Shown here: piece by piece, positions 1-8,645 of the stretch | How the letters are laid out: each line of letters begins with the position of its first letter | Position numbering within the stretch: position 1 is the stretch's first letter | NCBI RefSeq assembly: GCF_022968795.1 | Contig: NZ_JALJRB010000011.1 | Coordinates: forward strand, 62,001 to 126,000 | Direction: 5' to 3' | Source: Desulfatitalea alkaliphila | GTDB lineage: Bacteria; Desulfobacterota; Desulfobacteria; Desulfobacterales; Desulfosarcinaceae | DNA length: 64,000 bases | Program-made: the position numbers and the translations under genes | Notes under the pieces: generated by a model | What the model was told of the DNA's origin: nothing | Database searches by the model: none | The model's input: only the letters and a program-made list of their open reading frames with translations

Positions 1-721
1 GGTGGAACAGGGTCCGGCCGACCATTTTGGATTCCTCGGCGACGATCACCTCCGAGATATAGTCGTCGATCTCGAACAACTCTTCGGCCGATTCGGCACT
101 CTCCCGCTTGGGGGTGAGGCGCCAACCCACCAGGGCGATGAACACCAGGCCCACTAGTGCCACGCCCGCGCCCACGGGGGCGAAATCGAACATGCCGAAA
201 GGCGGCGCATCGGTCTGGGTGCGGTAGGTGGCGATGATGATGTTGGGCGGGGTGCCGATCAAGGTCAGCAGCCCCCCGATGAGGGATCCGAAGGCCAGGG
301 GCATGAGCAGCAGGGAGGGCGAACGGCCGCTCTTGCGCGACAGCCAGATGGCCACGGGCATCAGCAAGGCCAGTGCCCCCACGTTGTTCATGAAGCCCGA
401 GCAGAGCACCACGATGGCGGTCAGGGTGGCCACCTGCACCGTGGGACGGTCGCCCACGCGGGAAAGCAGGCGGGACATGGCATCCACCACGCCGGCGTTG
501 AGCAGGCCGCGGCTGATCACCAGCACGGCGGCCACGGTGATCACCGCCGGATGGCCGAACCCCAGAAACACCTCGGCAGGCGGCACCAGCCCGGCAATGA
601 ACACCAGAAAGAGAGCCCCCAGGGCGACGATATCGTAGCGCCAGCGCCCCCAGACGAAGAGGAGCAAGGTCGCCAGCAAAATGGCGAAAACGATGGTCTG
701 GTCAACGGTCATCCCCATCAT
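1..721 (-). CDS. SLC13/DASS-type permease, N-terminal part (cut by window edge)
   Basis: Translating the minus strand from an ATG at 721 (others in frame at 718 and 712) gives about 240 residues running off the window. The start overlaps the end of the ligase beta gene by 10-20 bases, so the two are translationally linked. The protein has several hydrophobic helices and the family-like stretches CSGFMNNVGALALLMPVA and LIGTPPNIIIATYR. These are typical of SLC13/ArsB-NhaD permeases, which move dicarboxylates, sulfate or other anions with sodium. After about residue 205 it turns acidic and soluble, fitting the TrkA-C regulatory insert of this family. Its place behind a succinyl-CoA-producing operon makes a dicarboxylate substrate possible, but this is inference. 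Confidence 0.8.
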   Translation of the reverse strand, partial: MMGMTVDQTIVFAILLATLLLFVWGRWRYDIVALGALFLVFIAGLVPPAEVFLGFGHPAVITVAAVLVISRGLLNAGVVDAMSRLLSRVGDRPTVQVATLTAIVVLCSGFMNNVGALALLMPVAIWLSRKSGRSPSLLLMPLAFGSLIGGLLTLIGTPPNIIIATYRTQTDAPPFGMFDFAPVGAGVALVGLVFIALVGWRLTPKRESAESAEELFEIDDYISEVIVAEESKMVGRTLFH

Positions 722-1406
722 GGCGCACCACCATCAAAGCATCCACGGCCACGGGCCGTTCGCCGGCCAGGATCACCGGATTCAAATCGATTTCGGCGAC
801 CGCCGGAAAGGCCAGGGCGATGTTACCCACCGCCATCAAGATGCGCGACAGCGCCTCCTTGTCCGCGGCGGGCATGCCCCGTACCGCCTCCAGAATCCCG
901 GCGCCCTTGATCTCCGCCATCATCTCCATTGCATCTCCTTGGCTCAAAGGCGCGCGGCGGAAGGCGATGTCCTTTAAAATCTCGGTGAATATACCCCCCA
1001 GGCCGAACATGACGCACGGCCCGAACTGGGGATCGCGGGTCAGGCCGATGACCAGCTCCCGCCGCCCCCGCACCATCTCCTGTACCAACACGCCGCCGTC
1101 GACGCCCTGCATGGCGCCGACGATCTCATCGTACATCCGCAGCGCCTCGGCCGCATCGCGCACATCCAGGCGCACCAGATGCCGTTCCGTTTTGTGGACG
1201 ATGTCGGCGGCGCACCCCTTCATCACCACCGGGAAACCGATGCTTGCGGCAGCGTCGGCCAGCGCCGTACGGTCGGTCACCAGCACCTCCCGGGTGACCG
1301 GTATGTCGAAAGCGGTCAGCACCTGTTTGGCCTCGTGCTCGGACAAGGCCTTGCGCCCTTGGGCCAGGGCCTCTTGGATGATCTGTTGCGCCATCGCCTG
1401 GTTCAT
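702..1406 (-). CDS. ADP-forming acetate/acyl-CoA ligase, beta subunit (ATP-grasp)
   Basis: This 234-residue protein matches the stand-alone beta subunit of ADP-forming acyl-CoA synthetases, the usual length for that subunit. These enzymes make ATP from ADP and phosphate while releasing the free acid from an acyl-CoA. The ATP-grasp-5 fold is visible: GFPVVMKG near residue 56, LVQEMVRGRRELVIGLTRD in the middle, GLGGIFTEILKD for nucleotide and metal binding, and AEIDLNPV near the end. Its ATG overlaps the TGA of the alpha gene (ATGA), so it pairs with that alpha subunit at 1403-2875. It is the only beta gene visible here and may also serve the second alpha subunit at 3949-5385. Confidence 0.9.
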   Translation of the reverse strand: MNQAMAQQIIQEALAQGRKALSEHEAKQVLTAFDIPVTREVLVTDRTALADAAASIGFPVVMKGCAADIVHKTERHLVRLDVRDAAEALRMYDEIVGAMQGVDGGVLVQEMVRGRRELVIGLTRDPQFGPCVMFGLGGIFTEILKDIAFRRAPLSQGDAMEMMAEIKGAGILEAVRGMPAADKEALSRILMAVGNIALAFPAVAEIDLNPVILAGERPVAVDALMVVRHDGDDR

Positions 1407-2875
1407 ACCGTTTTCCTTCCGTAATGAACATTCAAATGGCCGATGGCCCGGAGTGCTTCGTGCAGCTCGTCGAACACCACGATGCCATGCGCCATGAAGG
1501 TCCGGCGCGCCAGGGCGATCATCTCCACCACATCCAGGTGATCCAGGCCCCTGCGCGGATTGGGCAGCACGACCACCACCGGCTTGCCCGTGCGGCGGGC
1601 CACCTCTTGGAAATGGGCCGCCAGATCGCGGTAAGGCGCCACCTCTTTCACGGGCAGGCCCATCATGCGGGCCATGTTCTTGTAGTGGCTCAAGAGGCTG
1701 ATGAAAATCTGCAATTCGATGCGTGGGTCCTCGGCGGCCAGCAGCAACACCTCCTTGAGCACTTCGGGCGCCACAAAAGGGTTGGCCACATCCACAGGAT
1801 TGCCGGCGGAAGAGCCCGGTCGGGGCAGGATCGCCTCGATGCGCTCGACCAGGGGTGGGTCAAAGGCCGGGATGGTCAAGCCGAAGGGCTCGGCCGCATC
1901 GGCCGCCGCCACCCCCAGGGCGCCGCCGCCGCCCAGCACGCTGATCCGGCGGAACGGTCGCGGCGGCAGCATGGCAAAGGCCAGGGCCGCCTGGCTCATC
2001 TCCGGCAGGTCCCGCACCTGCACTGCATTCACCTGTCGCAGCATGGCGCGCCAGATGCGGCGGCTGCCGCCCATGGAGGCGGTGTGGCTCTGCACGGCCC
2101 GCGCACCGGCGTTGGACAGGCCGCCCTTGTAGACGATCACCGGCTTGCGGCGGGCCGCGGCCCGCATGGCGTCAAAAAAAGCGGCGCCGTCGGCGACGCC
2201 TTCGATATAAAGGGTGATGACACCGGTCTCGGCATCATCGGTCAAATAGCGCAGCAGTTCAACTTCCCGCAAATCGGCGCCGTTGCCGAAACTGACCATT
2301 TTGCTGAACCGCAAACCGATGGATTTGCCCGTGTTGGCAAAATCGATGGCCATCCCGCCACTCTGGGAAAGAAAGGCCACCGGCCCACTCTCACGGGAGA
2401 GGTCGGGGCCCGGCAGCACCGTCAAACCGCTCGCGGGGCAGTAGATGCCGAAACAGTTGGGGCCGATCACGCGGATCCCGCGCCGGGCCACCTGCACCAC
2501 CTGTTGCTCCAGCAGCCGCCCCTCCTCGGTGCCCAGCTCCTTGAAGCCGGAGGAGAAGATCTCGGCGCCCGCCGCCCCCTTGCGGCGGCACAATTCCAGT
2601 GCTTCGGGCACCGCCCGGGCCTGCACCGCGATGATGGCAAAATCGATGGCGCCGGGGATATCGGCCACGCTGGGCAAAATGGGGACGCCGTCCAAGGTCC
2701 CGCCCTTGGGGTTGACCAGGAAAATCTCGCCCTCGAACCCGATGGTGCGAAGCGAGTGGAAAATGCCGCTGCCGAACCCCGGCCCGCGGGTGGAAACACC
2801 CACAATGGCGATGCGCCGCGGATGGAAGATGCGCTCGAAGTCAGTGGTCACCGTAGATGATGGCATGTCGTTCAT
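1403..2875 (-). CDS. ADP-forming acyl-CoA ligase, alpha subunit (copy 1)
   Basis: The 490-residue product has an N-terminal CoA-binding Rossmann domain (IAIVGVSTRGPGFGSG near residue 20) followed by the two succinyl-CoA-ligase-like domains (GPNCFGIYCP, LSQSGGMAIDFAN, SFGNGAD). The phosphohistidine is expected in the SHTAS motif after the KGGLSNAGARA stretch. I chose the ATG at 2875 because GAGGAGG lies about 13 bases before it; another ATG follows at 2866. The open frame extends upstream to 2998 but without a ribosome site. It overlaps the beta gene by four bases. Family knowledge gives acyl-CoA + ADP + Pi to acid + CoA + ATP; the acyl substrate cannot be read from sequence. Confidence 0.9.
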   Translation of the reverse strand: MNDMPSSTVTTDFERIFHPRRIAIVGVSTRGPGFGSGIFHSLRTIGFEGEIFLVNPKGGTLDGVPILPSVADIPGAIDFAIIAVQARAVPEALELCRRKGAAGAEIFSSGFKELGTEEGRLLEQQVVQVARRGIRVIGPNCFGIYCPASGLTVLPGPDLSRESGPVAFLSQSGGMAIDFANTGKSIGLRFSKMVSFGNGADLREVELLRYLTDDAETGVITLYIEGVADGAAFFDAMRAAARRKPVIVYKGGLSNAGARAVQSHTASMGGSRRIWRAMLRQVNAVQVRDLPEMSQAALAFAMLPPRPFRRISVLGGGGALGVAAADAAEPFGLTIPAFDPPLVERIEAILPRPGSSAGNPVDVANPFVAPEVLKEVLLLAAEDPRIELQIFISLLSHYKNMARMMGLPVKEVAPYRDLAAHFQEVARRTGKPVVVVLPNPRRGLDHLDVVEMIALARRTFMAHGIVVFDELHEALRAIGHLNVHYGRKTV

Positions 2876-3032
2876 CGGTCGAAGGTCGCCTCCTCGGGTC
2901 AACTGCTGCATTTGCCGCCACGCCCATTGTGCCGGCGGCGCACCGATACACGGCCGCTGCCGGATGGCGGCATGCGGGCGCCTTTCGGCCCCGCACACCC
3001 CCGGCAGCGGTCATCGGCATGTCTTGCCTTTG

Positions 3033-3839
3033 CTACCCTTGCGGCTTCTCGTAAAAGAGCGAGGTGCGCCCACCATCCACCACCAGGTCGTGGCAGTTGA
3101 CGAAGCTGCCTTCGTCACTGGCCAGAAACAAAGCGGCATAGGCGATGTCCTTGCCGATACCGGCCCGCGGCAGCGGCGTGGCCCTGGCCAGGTTGCGCAT
3201 CAGCTTGTCCATCTTGCGCTGGTTGGCCTCGTCATCCAAGGCCTGGGCCACCTGGGAGCCCCCATAGAAGATGGGCGTGGCGATGGCGCCGGGAGAGATG
3301 CAGTTGACCCGAATGCCGTGGGGGCCCAACTGCACGCCGGCGATGCGGGTCAGCTGGGTGACGCCCGCCTTGGCCGCGCTGTAGAGATATCCCCCCTGGT
3401 TGGAGCGCAGGGCGGCGATGCTGGAGTTGTTGATGATGCAGCCCGATCCCCGGGCCTTCATCACCGGCGCCGCATAGCGGATGCCCAGCACGGCGCTGCC
3501 CAAGAGCAGCTTCATGCTGTAGACGAAATCGTCCATGGTCACGGTGTCCAGGGTGCCGCGATCCTTACCGCCGGCGTTGTTGAACAGGCAATCGATACGT
3601 CCGAAGGCTTCGGCCGTGCTTTCGATCAGCGCCTTGATGTCCGCCTCCTCGGTCACATCGCACTTCTTGTAACTCACCTTGTCGCCCAGCCGGGCGGCAA
3701 TGGCCGCGCCCTTCTCCTCGGACCGCCCGGCGATGACCACCGTGGCCCCCTCGGCCGCGAACACTTCCGCCGTCGCCTCACCGATCCCACTGGTACCCCC
3801 CGTAATAACAGCAATCTTCCCATCCAATCGACCGCCCAT
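3033..3839 (-). CDS. Short-chain dehydrogenase/reductase (SDR)
   Basis: A 268-residue classical SDR. The NAD(P)-binding motif TGGTSGIGEA sits at about residues 12-21, the NNAGG motif near residue 85, and the catalytic YSAAK near residue 155 after a serine pair (NNSS). The start at 3839 is set by GGAGG six bases upstream; an upstream in-frame codon at 3857 lacks one. It lies between the two ligase alpha genes on the same strand, so it is probably co-transcribed. Its substrate is unknown; an acyl-CoA or hydroxy-acid related oxidation would fit the neighbours, but many SDRs look like this. Confidence 0.88.
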   Translation of the reverse strand: MGGRLDGKIAVITGGTSGIGEATAEVFAAEGATVVIAGRSEEKGAAIAARLGDKVSYKKCDVTEEADIKALIESTAEAFGRIDCLFNNAGGKDRGTLDTVTMDDFVYSMKLLLGSAVLGIRYAAPVMKARGSGCIINNSSIAALRSNQGGYLYSAAKAGVTQLTRIAGVQLGPHGIRVNCISPGAIATPIFYGGSQVAQALDDEANQRKMDKLMRNLARATPLPRAGIGKDIAYAALFLASDEGSFVNCHDLVVDGGRTSLFYEKPQG

Positions 3840-3886
3840 AAACAACCTCCAAATCAATCCAAGAAGTAAATATAAAAGGAAACATA

Positions 3887-3922
3887 CCTTCCCTTAAAAC
3901 TTAACACTTAAAACTTAAAACT
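3887..3922 (-). repeat. 36-nt heptamer-built repeat, copy A
   Basis: Read on the minus strand this is a chain of TTTTAAG/TGTTAAG heptamers, 34 of 36 bases identical to the terminal arms of the element at 8325-8635. It starts 26 bases after the stop codon of the ligase alpha gene ending at 3949. Each unit contains TTAA, which gives a stop codon on both strands. Confidence 0.85.
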
Positions 3923-3948
3923 TTTTCTCATTTCCCCCGCGCCCGTTA

Positions 3949-5385
3949 TCAACCACCCGGTTCGCCCCTCCGCCTGACTTTCGCATATTCTACCAACGCC
4001 CCCATCCCCCGCGCACACTGCTCCGGATAACTGTACACAGGGATACCCCCTTGGCCCAATATCGCCTCCATGATGTCGTTCTCCAGGGGTGCGAAGCGCA
4101 GGCAGATCACCGGCTTGCCGTACTTGCGAGGCAGCGCGGCGTAGCGCCGGCCGCCTTCGACGGCGATGCGCACCGCCTCGGGCAGATCTTCGGCGTCGGG
4201 ATCGATCTTCAGACTGCTGTCGAACAGCTGGGGGCTCACCGGCACATTGCTGATCACCCCGTCGATGTAATCGAGCTTGAGAAACATCTCGATGATCTCG
4301 GCTTCTTGCAGGGCGGTGCGGTGACTGCCGGCAAAATCCACCGGGTTGCGGGCCGCCGGTGCATGGCCCGGCAGCAGCGCGCTGATGCGCCGGGCGGTGT
4401 CGGCGTCCAGTTCCGGCAGCGCGATCCCCAGCGCCGTGCAGGCGTCCGTGCCGACCACGCCCTGGCCGCCGCTGCCGAGGATGGCCACCCGGTTGCCCCG
4501 AGGCAGGGGCAGGCCGGAAAGGGCCTGGGCCATTTCGAAGAGGTGAAAGGACTCGGCGGCCTGCAGCAGGCCGATCTGCCGGCACATGCTGTCGAAGACC
4601 GCCGCCGATCCGGCGATGGAGGCGGTGTGGGACATGGCGGCCCGCTCGGCGGCCGCCGAACGGCCGGCCTTGTAAACGATGATCGGCTTGCGGCGCACCA
4701 CCCGCCGGGCGGTATCGAAAAAACGGGCGCCGTCCTTGAGCCCTTCGAGATAAAGCACGATCACCCGGGTATCATCGTCCTCGGCCAGGTAATCCAGGTA
4801 GTCCGACACCTCCAGATCGGCCTGGTTGCCGATACTGATGAATTTGCTCAAGCCGTAGCCCTGGGTGGCGGCCACCTGGGCCATGGAAACGCCGAAAGTG
4901 CCGCTCTGGGAGACAAAGGCGATGGGACCGGTTTTGGGGCGTTTGGGAAAGCAAAGACTCAGCTCCCCGGCCGCGCTCCAGATGCCCATACAGTTGGGAC
5001 CCACCAGGCGGATGCCGCCGGAGCGGGCCACCACCGTCATCTCTTCCTGCAAACGGGCACCCTGCTCTCCGGTTTCGGCGAATCCGGCGGTGATCACCAC
5101 CGCGCCCTTGATGCCCCGCGCGACACAGGCGCGCAACACCTGCGGCACCGTCTCCGTAGGCGTGGCCACCACCGCCAAATCCACCGGCCCCGGCACGGAG
5201 GCCAGGTCCGGGTAAGCCTTGAGCCCCAGAATCTCCTTCCGGCGGTGGTTGATGGGATAGATGGCACCGGGATACCCGGTCTGCAAAGGCCGCTGCACCA
5301 ACCGATGCCCCCACTTACCGAATGTATCAGAGGCCCCCACCACCGCAATGGCCCGCGGCCTGAAAATCGCCTCCATAGCTTGCAT
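3949..5385 (-). CDS. ADP-forming acyl-CoA ligase, alpha subunit (copy 2)
   Basis: A second alpha subunit of about 478 residues, clearly paralogous to the product at 1403-2875: CoA-binding domain (IAVVGASDTFGKWGHR), GPNCMGIWS, SQSGTFGVSMAQ, SIGNQADLEV and the phosphohistidine motif SHTASIAGS. No beta subunit gene adjoins it; it probably shares the one at 702-1406. The start is uncertain. ATG 5385 fits the domain start, but GGAGGGG upstream is better spaced for a TTG 15 bases earlier, and the frame is open to a GTG at 5433. Same-strand placement after lpd suggests one operon with the oxoglutarate dehydrogenase genes. Confidence 0.88.
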   Translation of the reverse strand: MQAMEAIFRPRAIAVVGASDTFGKWGHRLVQRPLQTGYPGAIYPINHRRKEILGLKAYPDLASVPGPVDLAVVATPTETVPQVLRACVARGIKGAVVITAGFAETGEQGARLQEEMTVVARSGGIRLVGPNCMGIWSAAGELSLCFPKRPKTGPIAFVSQSGTFGVSMAQVAATQGYGLSKFISIGNQADLEVSDYLDYLAEDDDTRVIVLYLEGLKDGARFFDTARRVVRRKPIIVYKAGRSAAAERAAMSHTASIAGSAAVFDSMCRQIGLLQAAESFHLFEMAQALSGLPLPRGNRVAILGSGGQGVVGTDACTALGIALPELDADTARRISALLPGHAPAARNPVDFAGSHRTALQEAEIIEMFLKLDYIDGVISNVPVSPQLFDSSLKIDPDAEDLPEAVRIAVEGGRRYAALPRKYGKPVICLRFAPLENDIMEAILGQGGIPVYSYPEQCARGMGALVEYAKVRRRGEPGG

Positions 5386-5489
5386 CGTCACAGAATCCAA
5401 AAAAACAACCCCTCCAATCCAGCCCGCCACCACTCACTCAAGGAGTAAGGTCTCGCGAAAAACCCACCCCCCATCCAATCGGTAGAATT

Positions 5490-5525
5490 CCTCAACTTAA
5501 AACTTAACACTTAAAACTTAACACT
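5490..5525 (-). repeat. 36-nt heptamer-built repeat, copy B
   Basis: On the minus strand, 34 of 36 bases match the arms of the 8325-8635 element (one TT to TG change in the first heptamer, one A to G in the tail). It begins eight bases after the lpd stop codon. Confidence 0.85.
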
Positions 5526-5533
5526 TCTTTTCA

Positions 5534-6946
<1,413 letters not shown>

Positions 6947-6948
6947 GA

Positions 6949-8271
6949 TTACACCTCCAACAGAAGCCGCTCGGGGTTTTCCACCAGCTCCTTGATCCGT
7001 TTGAGAAAGGTGACCGCTTCGCGGCCGTCCACGATGCGGTGATCGTAGCTCAGGGCCACGTACATCATGGGCCGGATCACGATCTCGTCATCCACCACCA
7101 CCGGCCGCTTCTCGATGCGGTGCATGCCCAGAATCCCGCTCTGGGGCATGTTGAGTATGGGGGTACTGAGCATGGAGCCGTAGACGCCGCCGTTGCTGAT
7201 GGTGAAAGTGCCCCCTTCCAGATCGGCCAGTTCCAGGCGGTTCTCCTTGATTTTGGCCACGTAGTCGAGGATCGCCTTTTCGATCCGGGCGAAGCCCATG
7301 CGCTCGGCATGCCGGATCACCGGCACCACCAGCCCCCGGGGTGTCCCCACGGCCACGCCGATGTGCTGGTAGTTGTGGTAGACGATATCGCTGCCGTCGA
7401 TGAAGCCGTTGACCTCCGGGAACTCCTGCAGCGCGGCCACCGATGCCTTGACGAAAAAGGACATGAACCCCAGGGAGATATCGTGCTTCTCCTTGAAAGC
7501 CTCCTTGTACTCGGCACGCAAGGCCATGGCACGACTCATGTCGATGTCGTTGAAAGTGGTGAGCATGGCGGTGTTCTGCTTGGCTTCCAGCAGCCGGGCG
7601 GCGATACGCTTGCGAATGGGGGACATGGCCTTGCGCACCTCGGCCGGCGGCTGGTCCTTGCCCAGCTCGGCCGGCGGCACACATTCATCGGGCACCCCGG
7701 CCGGCGCCTGCTCCAAAGCCAGCAGCACATCCCCCTTGGTAATTCGCCCCCCGGGACCGGTGCCGGCGATGCTTGTGGCATCTAGCCCCTTTTCCGCCAC
7801 CAGGCGCCGTACCGCCGGCGACAAAATTGGCGCCCCTTCCCCGCCCTTCTTCTCCGGGGCCTCGCCCTTTTCCTTCGCCTCCGGCCCGGACTTCACTTTC
7901 GCTGCCGATGGCTTCTCCTTCTCCTCCGGCGGCTGCTCTTTTTTATCCTCCTCCGCCGAATCCTCTTTTTCGGCAGACTTCTCTTCCTTCTCCGTCGCCG
8001 CATCCTCGACAGCCGCCTTTTTTTCCGCCGGCTGCTTCTTGCCCGACGGCTCGATCCTGGCCACCACGGCCCCCACCGCCACCGTCTCGCCGGCGGCCAC
8101 CAGGATGGTCAAGGTGCCGGCCACCTCGGCGGTCACCTCCAGGGTCACCTTGTCGGTCTCCAGAACGAACAAAGGCTCGTCCTTCTCCACCACATCGCCG
8201 TCCTGCTTGAACCACTCGGCCAAAACCGCTTCCTGCACGGATTCGCCGACGGTTGGAATTTTGATGTCCAT
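6949..8271 (-). CDS. sucB: 2-oxoglutarate dehydrogenase E2, dihydrolipoyl succinyltransferase
   Basis: 440 residues: an N-terminal lipoyl domain with the lipoylated lysine K41 in ETDKV, a long charged Glu/Lys/Ala linker (about residues 80-145), an E3-binding domain ([17 protein letters not shown] then [14 protein letters not shown]) and the C-terminal acyltransferase domain with [13 protein letters not shown], whose His and Asp are catalytic. It transfers the succinyl group to CoA. AAGGAG lies about nine bases upstream of the start. sucA lies upstream on the same strand but is separated by an unusual 374-base gap that holds the inserted repeat element. Confidence 0.95.
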   Translation of the reverse strand: MDIKIPTVGESVQEAVLAEWFKQDGDVVEKDEPLFVLETDKVTLEVTAEVAGTLTILVAAGETVAVGAVVARIEPSGKKQPAEKKAAVEDAATEKEEKSAEKEDSAEEDKKEQPPEEKEKPSAAKVKSGPEAKEKGEAPEKKGGEGAPILSPAVRRLVAEKGLDATSIAGTGPGGRITKGDVLLALEQAPAGVPDECVPPAELGKDQPPAEVRKAMSPIRKRIAARLLEAKQNTAMLTTFNDIDMSRAMALRAEYKEAFKEKHDISLGFMSFFVKASVAALQEFPEVNGFIDGSDIVYHNYQHIGVAVGTPRGLVVPVIRHAERMGFARIEKAILDYVAKIKENRLELADLEGGTFTISNGGVYGSMLSTPILNMPQSGILGMHRIEKRPVVVDDEIVIRPMMYVALSYDHRIVDGREAVTFLKRIKELVENPERLLLEV

Positions 8272-8324
8272 GCAACGTTCTCCTTCCTTGTTCTGAGGGC
8301 GGACATTGAGATTTAATGGAAGAA

Positions 8325-8360
8325 AGTTTTAAGTTTTAAGTGTTAAGTTTTAAGTTAAGG
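8325..8360 (+). repeat. Left terminal arm of the 311-bp insert (copy C)
   Basis: The heptamer-built 36-mer in plus orientation; it is the only copy lying upstream of, and opposite to, the neighbouring gene (sucB). Confidence 0.85.
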
Positions 8361-8389
8361 AATGCTGTCATTGTATTTTTTGTGTGCGG

Positions 8390-8584
8390 CTAACCGCCAA
8401 CATCGAATGGCGAAGCAAAAGCATTGACCGGAATGTGCATGTAGTTGCCATTATTCTTGTCTTTATCTACCGGCAATCCGGCTTTTTGGTCGGCAGGGCT
8501 CCAATGATGATGCGTCAAGCTCGGCCCTTTAATCATCCGTAATGCGTGCATAACCGCACAAGCTCCTACCTCGCCAAGGCGCAT
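8390..8584 (-). CDS. Small open frame inside the 311-bp insert, unrecognised
   Basis: A 64-residue frame (starts MRLGEVGACAVMHALRM, ends ASPFDVGG) fills most of the insert interior. It contains a LTHHHWSPADQ segment and no membrane helix. I do not recognise a family. It has no clear ribosome site and could be a fragment captured between the repeat arms rather than an expressed gene. Confidence 0.25.
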   Translation of the reverse strand: MRLGEVGACAVMHALRMIKGPSLTHHHWSPADQKAGLPVDKDKNNGNYMHIPVNAFASPFDVGG

Positions 8585-8599
8585 CCAATCGACAAACTA

Positions 8600-8635
8600 C
8601 CTTAACTTAAAACTTAACACTTAAAACTTAAAACT
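8600..8635 (-). repeat. Right terminal arm of the 311-bp insert (copy D)
   Basis: Exact reverse complement of 8325-8360. It starts ten bases after the sucA stop codon, the same post-stop position as copies A and B. Confidence 0.85.
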
Positions 8636-8645
8636 ATTTTTAATT

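Larger units (their letters stand above)
8325..8635. mobile_element. 311-bp insert with perfect 36-bp terminal inverted repeats
   Basis: Positions 8325-8360 and 8600-8635 are exact reverse complements over 36 bases. The arms are built from TTTTAAG/TGTTAAG heptamers and end in TTAAGG. The 239-base interior is ordinary in composition and holds one 64-codon open frame on the minus strand. The whole sits between sucA and sucB, which normally lie close together. No transposase is present and I see no convincing target-site duplication, so a non-autonomous (MITE-like) insert or a repeat-bounded cassette is an interpretation. Confidence 0.6.

Noticed and set aside
8325-8635. Ordinary insertion sequence
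   Set aside because: The interior is only 239 bases and encodes no transposase-like protein, and no clear target duplication is seen.
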